Source of the DNA: Closterium sp. Naga37s-1
Taxonomy: Eukaryota > Streptophyta > Zygnematophyceae > Desmidiales > Closteriaceae
Assembly (NCBI GenBank): GCA_947471745.1
Contig: CANJKZ010000537.1
Location: 565,501 to 629,500, forward strand
Direction of reading: 5' to 3'
DNA: 64,000 nucleotides
The notes beneath the pieces were generated by a model. The model did no database searches. It saw only the letters and a list, made by a program, of their open reading frames with translations, and had not been told where the DNA came from. Of this stretch, positions 20,901-29,244 are shown one piece after another. The stretch's first letter is position 1. Each line of letters begins with the position of its first letter. Both the position numbers and the translations under genes were made by a program.

Positions 20901-23709
20901 GTGCTGAGCCTGAGCGTACGGAGCCTGGGGGTGCTGAGCCTGAGCGTGCGGAGTCTGGGGGTACTGCGCCTAGGGGTGCTGAGCCTGGGGGTGCTGGGCC
21001 TGAGCGTGCTGCGCCTGGAGGTACTTTGTCTTCTGGAGGTCCTACGGGTGTCTTGTCACGGCGGGACCCACTCTCTCCACCGCAGCTGCGCGAGTGGTTT
21101 GCTCGGCGCTGGAGCAACGCTGCTGGAGCTGGGGGGCCTACCGCTGGAGGCCCTGGAGCTGGAGGCACTGGAGCTGCTGGTCCCGGAGGTGCTCGTACTG
21201 GAGGTACTGGAGGTACTGGAGCTGCTGGAGCTGGAGGTGCTGCAGGAGTTGGAGCTGGAGCCGCTGGTGCTGGAGGTGCGGCTGGAGCTGGAGCTGCTGG
21301 AGGTGCTGGAGCCGCTGGTCCCGGAGGTGCTCGTACTGGAGGTACTGGAGCTGCTCGAGCTGGAGGTGCTGCTGGAGCTGGAGCTGCTGGAGGTGCTGGA
21401 GCCGCTGGTCCCGGAGGTGCTCGTATTGGAGGTACTGGAGCTGCTGGAGCTCGAGATGCTGCTGGAGCTGGAGCTGCTGGAGGTGCTGGAGCCGCTGGTC
21501 CCGGAGGTGCTCGTACTGGAGGTACTGGAGCTGCTGGAGGTCCTGGAGCTGCTGGAGCTGGTGGTGCTGCAGGCGTTGGAGCTGGAGACCCTGAAGCTGG
21601 AGGTGCTGGCCCTGGGGGCACTGTCGGTGATGGTTCTGGAGGCGCTGTGCGGCCGCGACCGTACTTTGTTCCATTGCTTCAGCAGGTTCTTGGTCTCCCG
21701 CCTTCTGCTGGCCTTACTCCTCCCTTACAGTGTCCACCGCGTGACCAGTCCCAGCCGCAGTTACAGCCAGCCTACCCACTGCCTGCTCCTTCTCCTTACA
21801 CTGAGCAGCCCGGAGGTCTTACAGAGCGTCGTGAGCCTGCGTCTCGTCCTGCGTCGCCTGTTCGCGCTGTTCGCACTGGTCGTCGTGTTCCGCGTCAGCG
21901 TCCTCCTCCTGTCCCCGGCACGCACCAGATGGGACTTCGTCCTTCCTCTGTTCCACTGCGTGTCCCTCTGCCGTCTCCTCCTGCGTCCTCTCTTCCTGAC
22001 GTCCCTGACCCGCCGTCAGACCTTGCTCGTGCTGCCAGTCCTACTGTCACATGTCTTCTAGCTACTGCTGTCACTGACCCTTCATTTGAGTCCACTACTG
22101 CGTCTGCCCTAGTTGCTGAGCTTGTTGACTTTGCTGCTGCCTGTCGCCTCGACTACGCCGCTAGTCTTGTTGCTGAGTCTGAGTCTGTCTGTCCTCCGTC
22201 CGTCGGGGGTGAGTGTGCTCTTGGCACGGACGTCCTTGAGGACAGACAGGAGGAGTTTGAGTGTTTTGCCGCTGCTTTACCTCATCTCGTGTCCATGCTG
22301 CTTGCCCCTGAGGGAGACCCGGATGCACCAGACATCCCGACCCCGCGCTCTTACGCAGAGACGCAAGAGGGTCCCTACTCCTCTCAGTGGTAGACAGCCA
22401 TGGACGCAGAGATGGCATCCTGGAAGTCCACAGGCACTTACTTCGACGAGGTTCCCCCTCATGGGGCGAACATAGTCGATGGCATGTGGATTTTCAGGGT
22501 GAAGCGGCCGCCGGGTTCTCCGCCTGTCTTCAAGGCACGTTACGTTGCACGAGGCTTCAGTCAGCGAGAGGGAGTTGACTTATTCCAGACCTTCTCCCCT
22601 ACCCCGAAGATGACCACTCTTTGGGTTCTGCTGCACGTCGCCGCTCAGCGTGACTACGAGCTTCAGTCTCTTAACTTCAGCACTGCTTTCCTACAGGGCA
22701 GCCTGCACGAGGAGATCTGGCTGCGCCGCCCACCTGGCTTTACTGGGTCGTTTCCTGCAGGTACCCAGTGGAGCCTCCGGCGGCCAGTCTACGGTCTCCG
22801 CCAGGCGCCTCGCGAGTGGCACGACACACTGAGGACGACGCTTGCGGCTCTTGGGTTTGCTCCTTTGACTGCTGACCCGTCGCTGTTTCTATGCACCGAG
22901 ACCTCGCTGCTGCCGATCTTCATCCTCGTGTACGTCGACGACTTGGTCTTTGCCACTGCTGACACTGTGGGACTCGCCCACGTGAAGTCGGAGCTGCATA
23001 AGAGACACACGTGCACAGACCTGGGTGAGCTGCGCAGCTATCTTGGCTTGCAGATCACCCGGGACAGAGCACGGCGCACCATTACCTTGACTCAGTCACA
23101 CATGGTGCAGCAGGTCCTTCAGCGCTTCCGCTTCACGTACTCCTCGCCACAGTCCACTCCTCTGCCTACCGGTCACTCGCTCTCAGCTCTGCCTTCGGAT
23201 GAGTCCATAGAGCCGAGTGGCCCGTATCCAGAGCTTGTGGGCTGCCTCATGTACCTGATGACCTGCACTCGACCTGACCTTGCTTACCCTCTTAGCATCC
23301 TGGCACGCTACGTTGCGCCCGGGAGACACCGACCAGAGCACTGGGAGGCCGCTAAGAGGGTGATGCACTACTTGTGCAGTACGTTGGGCATGGGGCTCGT
23401 GCTTGGAGGATGGGCTCGAGTTGTCCTACACCTTCAGCCTTGGCTCCGGCTCTGTTTCTTGGCGGTCTACCCTCTCGTCTTCCGTTCTTAGTTCCAGTTG
23501 TGAGGCTGAGATCTATGCAGGAGCCATGGCTGCACAGGAGTTACGCTGGCTCACCTACCTACTGACCGACTTGGGCGAGCCGCCTCGTTCTCCTCCAGTT
23601 CTGTACATCGACAACAAGGCCATGATTGCCTTGTGTCAGGAGCACAGACTGGAGCACAGGACGAAGCACATCGCTCTGCGTTACTTCCTTGCTCGAGAGT
23701 TGCAGCAGC
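17919..23709 (+). pseudogene. Copia D gag-pol, frameshifted
   Basis: Gag starts at ATG 17919 (MATRSVLSFDAEG). A long Gly tract precedes a non-canonical zinc motif, CPYVIRAGDRTGQTC then LHTQYRC. Protease is TLDSGAS. The integrase zinc site is HHRLGH with CVEG; the core has LHMDVWGP, LHSDRGG and NGVAERR. The frame shifts near 20340-20360. A Gly/Ala/Pro repeat linker runs from about 20800 to 21660. Reverse transcriptase has the catalytic YVDDLVF. RNase H ends with YIDNKAM and RTKHIALRYF. Breaks relative to Copia B: TGA for Trp at 20510-20512, TAG for Gln at 22391-22393, and a deletion near 23410 removing the first part of RNase H including its leading Asp. Confidence 0.88.
20830..21660 (+). repeat. 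Coding repeats in the integrase-RT linker of Copia D
   Basis: Two arrays: first about 30-bp units encoding GGAEPERA-type repeats, then longer units of about 120-130 bp encoding GAAGAGGAAG and GPGGARTGGTG. The corresponding linker in Copia B is shorter with different unit numbers. It is a variable hinge between integrase and reverse transcriptase. Confidence 0.7.
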
Positions 23710-23870
23710 GTGGAAACAACTCTCTCAGTTGTTTCCGTTGTTTCCGTTTTTTTCTTTGTTTCTCCTGTTTGTTTCCGATGTGTTCCACATCAGGGAAACA
23801 ACGCATCGTCAGCGTGGAAACAACTGGAACACATCCAGGGCACTTTGATCAATAAATGCTAAAAAAAAAA
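23706..23870 (+). other. Poly(A)-ended, self-complementary segment fused to truncated Copia D
   Basis: CAGCGTGGAAACAACT occurs at 23706-23721 and again at 23810-23825. Internal inverted pairs are GGAAACAACT with AGTTGTTTCC (5-nt loop) and GATGTGTTCC with GGAACACATC. The segment closes with AATAAA (23851-23856) and ten A residues (23861-23870). This looks like the 3' end of a polyadenylated transcript or a SINE-like retroposon joined to the element. No known family was recognised. Confidence 0.5.
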
Positions 23871-23996
23871 TGTGATCGTGTCAAGGCTGGTCGAAAAAAT
23901 ATGCTGATTTCAAAGGGTTATTTTCCAGCCCTTATTGGTGCACAAGGGCAAATTTTGAATCTATACTGAGTCGTCGATACAAAGTCATCGTGTACG
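23871..23996. other. Short spacer between Copia D and Copia C
   Basis: 126 bp with no recognisable feature; ends in GTACG directly before the left LTR of Copia C. Confidence 0.5.
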
Positions 23997-24124
23997 TGTC
24001 ATGACGTGGAAGAAGGACTAGAGGAGGACAGGTAGGGAGGTACAAGTAGCAACCCATACCCTCTACAGTCAATCCAACCTAGCCTAACAATGTACACCTA
24101 CAAATGTATAAGTGTACGTTGACA
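23997..24124 (-). repeat. 3' LTR of Copia C (128 bp)
   Basis: Minus-strand start TGTCAACGTACAC. It contains the uninterrupted string CCTAGCCTAACAATGTACACC, which is the empty-site counterpart of the MITE insertion in the other LTR. Confidence 0.8.
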
Positions 24125-24563
24125 CACCCCCTAGACTAGGTAAGGGGGAGTGCCTCAAAGAAGAGAAACAACTCAGGGCAACACTACTAGTCCAGCCTCT
24201 GAGGCAGGAGGAAACAAGGCCAGTCAGCAAGAACAACATGGTGTATGAGGTCAACTCAGGGAGGTACTACTTGCCTAGCCTCAAAGACGAAGGGCCACAA
24301 GGCCCGTACGAGCGTATAATTAAACGAATTGAAACCCAATGCGAAGTACAGCGATCAAGATCCTAGCAAGTCAGGTACTGCTGGGACAATGCCAAGCTGT
24401 GTGTAGAGCCGATGATGATTACGCGGCAGGAGCGCCTTGGTTAAGATATCAGCGGTGTTAGCCCTGAGGCAAATTGTACTACGTGTGCCTGGCCGCGCTA
24501 GTGCACCTCACGTACCTAGAAGTACCGCAGCTGGATGTGCTTCGCTCTGCCCTCTCGTCGAGG

Positions 24564-26601
24564 CTACTGGCACAGGAGGATCATGGCCCTGTTATCAGTG
24601 AACAAGACAGGGGAAGAGCTGGGCGGCTCACATAAGTCAGTGAGCAAGAACGCTAGCCAGCAGTGCTCCTTAGCAACCATAGCACCAGCGTAGATCTTTG
24701 CATTATAGTTGGATTGTGCCACCGACGACGAGCGAGTGGACCTCCACGAGACAGCTCCGGCGCCAAGACTGAAGCAGTAGCCTTGATAGGACCTGAGAGT
24801 CTCGATGTTGTCTGCCCAAAACGTGTTAGTGTGTCCCATGAATGCAACTGACTTTTGTCTCTGAGCACAAGCCCCATACCTGATGTACTAGCCAGATAGC
24901 GCAATACCCTCTTAGGGCGTATCTCCGGTTGGTGGTAGGGAAACTGTTCAGCGTTTAGTGGCATGCGCATTTTCCGTTTCCAAAAACACATGGGGGCGGA
25001 AAATGCGCACGCCGCCAACTCAATGTGAACAGTTGCCCTGCGACTAATGCGAGATACGCCCTTAGCAGCGGACGAGTGCTCAGGTCGGTGTCTCCCAGTT
25101 GCAACAAAGCGAACAAGGATGCTGATAGGATATGTGATATATGGGTGAGTGCCAGTCATCAGGTACACAAGGCGCCCCACTAGCTCTATGTACTGACCAA
25201 TGGGCTCAACATGCTCGTTAGGGACAGGGGACGAGAGCATATGGCCAACATGCAGAGGAGTGGGCTGTGCAGAGGAGAACTGAAGGCGGATTTGCTGTAC
25301 CATTCGTGACTTAGTAAGAGTGATGATGCGCGTTGCTCTGCCCCTGGTGGTCTGCAGTCCAAGATAGCGACGCAACTCACCTAGGTCACTACAAGCATGT
25401 CTCAGCAGTTCGTCCTTCACTGAGGTCAGTGCGAATCTATCTGGAGTAGCGAAGACAAGGTTGTCAATGTAGTATAGGAGGTAGAACGGAGTAGAGCCAG
25501 AGAAAACGAAGAAAGACGGGTCAGCAGAGGACATGAAAAAATGGAGGTCAGTCAGAGTAGTGCATAACGTGTCATCCCACTCACGTGGAGTCTGACGAAG
25601 ACCGTAGACAGGCCGACGAAGGCTCCACTAGGTCCTAGGAGTAAAAGACACAGTGAAGCTAGGTGGGCGGCAGAGGAAGATATGCTCATGCAGGCTGCCC
25701 CGAAGAAAGGCAGTAGAGAAGTCAAGTGCATGAAGCTCATAGTCGCGCAGCGTTGCGATGTGCAGCAGTACCCAAAGAGTGGTCATATTCGAGGTGGGGG
25801 AGAAGGTATGAAAGAAGTCTACCCCTTCTCGTCGACTAAAGCCACTAGACAAGTAGCGCACCTTGAAGACAGACAGCTGTCTAGGTGGACGTTTCACCTT
25901 GAATGTACACATGCCACCGACTAAGTTTGCCCCAGGAGGGGGGACTGCGTGTGGACCTCCAAGATGCCATCGTTGCGTCCATGGTTGCTATCCACTGAGA
26001 TGCACAGGGTCCCTCTACTGCCTCAGCTCAGGTGCGAGGGGTCGGGATGTCAAGAGCGTCTGGGTCACCCTCAGGGGCTAACAACATGGCAGAGAGATGA
26101 GGAGCAGCAGCCCCAAAGCCAGTTCGTACTGCCTGTCTTCCAGGACGTCACTCCTAAAGACAGAAGCATCCCCGATGGACGGAGGACGGGCATGCGCGGA
26201 GACCAAATGAGTGGCGTAGTCAAGGCGGCGAGTGGAGGCAAAGTCAGCGACTGCAGCGACAACAGCAGAGACAGACGGAGGAGGAGTAGTATAGTCAGTA
26301 TCGAGGGAGGAAGGGCACGGGAGACCGTAGGGCGAGTGGCGCGGAGAAAGTCAGAGAACGTGGGAGAGGAGAGAGCAAGGGACGGTGGAGGAGGCGACGG
26401 GAGGACAGAGGGTGGCGGAACACGAGAGGGATGAGAACGAAGGAGCATAGAGTGGATAACAAAAAGGGGAGACACGAGGCGAGCACGAGAGGGACGACAG
26501 ACCCAGTGGTGGGAGTCGGGAGTCGGGTCAGGAGACAGAGGAGGGGACAGCTGTGAACGAGGAGGAAGACGAGCCGGAGACGAGACCAGGGGAGGAAACA
26601 T
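24564..26601 (-). pseudogene. Copia C linker, reverse transcriptase and RNase H remnant
   Basis: Minus-strand fragments match Copia B: a Pro/Ser-rich linker (26601-26071), reverse transcriptase with MTTLWVLLHIA and DYELHALDFSTAFLRGSLHE (25912-25628), then a block with YYIDNLVF where active copies have YVDDLVF (25534 onward). RNase H has YNAKIYAGAMVAKE. Asp to Asn in the catalytic motif, several frameshifts and a MITE at 24915-25061 show loss of function. Confidence 0.8.
24915..25061. mobile_element. PIF/Harbinger-like MITE M1 (147 bp)
   Basis: Terminal repeats start GGGCGTATCTC on both strands and extend as an imperfect subterminal match containing AACTGTTCA. Flanked by the target duplication TTA (24912-24914 and 25062-25064). 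It interrupts Copia C exactly where the sister copies read AAKRVLRYL. No coding capacity. Confidence 0.85.
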
Positions 26602-26931
26602 GGGTCCATAGATAGGGAGAGATGGTGAGGGGGGAGCAGTCGATTAGTCAAGGGGTAAGAAAGACCAAGAAGGCAAAGTGCAGACACAAGCGGCGACGAC
26701 AGTTGCTGCGGCGGATGATGCTGCGGCAGTGTCTGCTGCGGCTGCTGCGGTGGCGGAGCCGTGATGGGGTCGTGACAGGGGCGCGATAGGGTGGGGTGCT
26801 ATAGGGGCGCAACGGAAGGGGCACGACTGCGCTGCTAAGGGGCGCGCTAGCGAGGGGGGCCATGAGGCTCTCGTTTTAGTTAAGGGGGTAGGTGGGGCGG
26901 AAGCGATGGACCTAACCTAGTTATGATAGCA

Positions 26932-27212
26932 TGCCAACAAGTGGAAAAATGATTAGAAGATGACATACAGGGGGGTACAAGTAGTGACCCATACCATTTA
27001 CAGTATAACCCAACCTAGTCTAAGAGTACGTTCGGGACAAGACATGTCCCAAACGTCGCGCTTGTCAAATTTCGCCAAATTTGGCGAGCGAGACTCGTCT
27101 TTTTGCGGGCGCGACTCGGGGTTGGGGGTTTGCGACGTGCTGAATTGGGACATGTCTTATCCCAAACGTACCCTAATAATGTACACCAACAAATGTGATG
27201 TGTACGTTGAGA
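26932..27212 (-). repeat. 5' LTR of Copia C, interrupted by a MITE
   Basis: Collinear with 23997-24124 except for the 150-bp MITE plus its TAA duplication. The minus-strand start has decayed to TCTCAACG. The adjacent primer site is degenerate (TGCTATCATAAC on the minus strand). Confidence 0.75.
27024..27173. mobile_element. PIF/Harbinger-like MITE M2 (150 bp)
   Basis: 27-bp terminal inverted repeats, GAGTACGTTCGGGACAAGAC on the left and GGGTACGTTTGGGATAAGAC on the complement of the right, both continuing ATGTCCC. Flanked by TAA (27021-27023 and 27174-27176). The other LTR of the same element provides an unoccupied site, which confirms the borders. Confidence 0.9.
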
Positions 27213-27248
27213 GTAGAACCTATCAAATCGCCGCACACTCAATGATTT

Positions 27249-27595
27249 TGTAAGGAAAATTCCTTTTCCTTACTTCGCGCCCCTGCATAACGCGCGGCGG
27301 TTCCCGCCAACGGCACCCAACAGTGAAACGCTACCCGCTCGCGACACTCGCCTCGACCATTGCTCCCGCCACTGTACACCTCGCGACCCAACCTCACGGT
27401 TCGGTTGGTAACCCGCGCTCCGGTCCTCCGCCTCGACAATTCCCAACCTCGGCGCTAGGCCCGTAGCGCACCCCATTTTCTCGCGTTACCGTTACCACGC
27501 CAGCTTCGCTATATATTCTTCGCTCATGCCTTCACTCAATGTACTGTTTTGCTTCGATAGTGCAATTCTCGCTCACTCGCTCGATTGCACTCGTA
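27249..27595 (+). repeat. 5' LTR of chromovirus G
   Basis: Starts TGTAAGGAAAATTCC. It contains a TATATATTC element near 27511 and ends near GCACTCGTA. Aligned along its whole length to 53551-53894. Confidence 0.85.
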
Positions 27596-28207
27596 GCACT
27601 TGGTATTCAGAGCCTACGATCTCTTCTCGGACCGCGCCCACACCTTTGCTTCCCCACTATCTCCATTTTTTGGAGGGGGTAGACGTCTCTCAGCGATCAA
27701 CCACCGCTGCCCGTGTGCCTTCTCGTAAGCACACTCAGCCACGACCGAGGCTCTCGCTGAGCTCGGCCGACACCCCCGCCATGGCCGAATTCAACCTTGC
27801 GACGTTGACGCAAGAACGCCTCGACCAACTCGTGCGCCAGCTCGAGGAATCTACGCTCAAAATTGCGACGCTCATTGCGGAACGTGACTCCGCGCGACAG
27901 CAATCAACAATGAGTGCACCAGCTCCAGCACCCACAAATGCACCCGCGCAATCGGAAGAGCCGATTATCATCTCATCCGGTACACCGTCGCAGCACGACG
28001 GCGTGGGACAGCGCTCAGGTGCAGCCAGCGACGGCGCCGCCCAATCTATGCCGGGCATGGAGAGAACCAGGACCGCACCGGGCGTGAATGACCCACGCGA
28101 GGCTCGCCGTCACGTCACATTTGCAGCATCAGCCGGCAACGACGACATTGGTGAGCCGATGCCACTCAAGCCGTAGCGCCCACCCTGCTTCGATCCTAGC
28201 CAGCGTA

Positions 28208-29069
28208 TGTCAACGGGAGTTGTTGTTGGCCCCGTCCTCGCTTGGGCGGAGCCGACTTCGTGGTCGGGTGTGAGGAGTGCAGCCGACCTGCAACAGTGGG
28301 CGAGCTGGTCGACGGGTCTGGTCGACCTGCACGGGGGCCACTGCGAGGGCGTCGACTTGGGTGACGCCGACCAGAGGAAGCCGACTGGGTGTGGTCGGCT
28401 GACAGGTGTGCTGGTCGACCTGGAGTTGGTCGACCAGGAGGGTTGTCGACCTGGAGCTGGTCGACCAAGGGTGTGGTCGACCTGGTGAGGTCGACTGGAG
28501 GTGGTCGTCGACTTGGATGGTCGACGGGCGCATGAAGTAGCATATGGTCGACGTGGTTGCCTGGTCGACTAGGTTACCTGGGTGACGAGGTCCTACGAAA
28601 GAGTGCGACGGTCGCCCAGGTAGTAGTGGCGAGACCGACCTTGGTGGTGGTATCTCGAGGCCGACGTGGCTGATCAGATGCAGTCGTCAGCACGAAGTGG
28701 ATCTGGTGTGTGCTCTGTGCAGGTGACAAGGCACAGCACTCCGATCATCTGCGGGCACATGCAAAGTAGGTGCGTTGCTGTTCTGCGGGAGCAACGCTGG
28801 CACGCCGTCGACCTGCAGCGTTGGCACACCATCGACTTGCAGTGTTGGCAAGCCGCGACTTTGCACTGCTGGAGCGCAGTCGACCAAGTCGTGCTGGAAC
28901 GCGGTCGACCCTGCTGCGCTGGCAGTCGACCTGCTTGCATGCTAGCTCTTGCGGTTTTACCCCGTGAATGCACAAGTGCAAGAGAACGACTAAGGAAAGG
29001 AACGCAGAGATCCCTCCTACCCCGTGCCTAGCCCATAGTCTAGCTCCCATTGATAGAGTTATCTCCGCA
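28208..29069. mobile_element. Putative solo LTR U (862 bp) rich in GTCGAC palindromes
   Basis: Begins TGTCAACGGGAG and ends TTATCTCCGCA, flanked by GCGTA (28203-28207) and GCGTG (29070-29074). Removing it restores the gag frame (SQR then GGPTVQSWVF). TG...CA ends and a near-perfect 5-bp duplication suggest a solo LTR. Alternatively it is an insertion of 861 bp with a 6-bp CAGCGT duplication. About 17 GTCGAC hexamers are counted by eye, 13 of them between 28309 and 28572. No coding capacity and no relative in this window. Confidence 0.65.
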
Positions 29070-29120
29070 GCGTGGAGGTCCGACGGTTCAATCGTGGGTG
29101 TTCACGATGAATGTGCTTTC

Positions 29121-29244
29121 TGAGAAGAAACGAGGAATGGAATGACTAAAGGAAAGTTGGGTACAAAAGCAAACCCTAGAAAACTGTACCCCATATGTGC
29201 TACCCCACTATAGCCTACAGTAGCTATGTCATATAAATCTGACA
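29121..29244 (-). repeat. 3' LTR of Copia B (124 bp)
   Basis: Reads TGTCAGATTTATATGACA on the minus strand and ends CGTTTCTTCTCA. Identical by eye to 42747-42870. Confidence 0.93.

Larger units (their letters stand above)
16974..23709 (+). mobile_element. Copia D, short-LTR element truncated at the 3' end
   Basis: 5' LTR 16974-17103, primer site TGGTTTCAGAGCAGG from 17104, a GC-rich minisatellite leader, then gag-pol in the order protease, integrase, reverse transcriptase, RNase H. Homology to Copia B stops at the codon for LQQRG near 23709. The polypurine tract and 3' LTR are missing, so no target duplication can be tested. Several frameshifts and stops make it inactive. Confidence 0.88.
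23997..27212 (-). mobile_element. Copia C, internally deleted short-LTR element with two MITEs inside
   Basis: LTRs at 23997-24124 (3') and 26932-27212 (5'; 128 bp once a 150-bp MITE and its 3-bp duplication are subtracted). The polypurine tract next to the 3' LTR reads CCCCC on the plus strand at 24126-24130. The internal part keeps a leader, the Pro/Ser-rich linker and reverse transcriptase/RNase H, but lacks gag, protease and integrase. Flanks are GTACG on the left and GTAGA on the right, an imperfect duplication. Family B by LTR and protein similarity, and clearly older than Copia B. Confidence 0.8.

Noticed and set aside
28208-29069. CRISPR-like or satellite array because of repeated GTCGAC words
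   Set aside because: Spacing and intervening sequences are irregular, with no constant repeat-spacer length. The segment is better explained as an LTR-like insertion.
29078-29100. tRNA-like B-box string GGTTCAATCG
   Set aside because: It is in-frame gag sequence of chromovirus G (PTVQSW) and there is no matching A box or cloverleaf.
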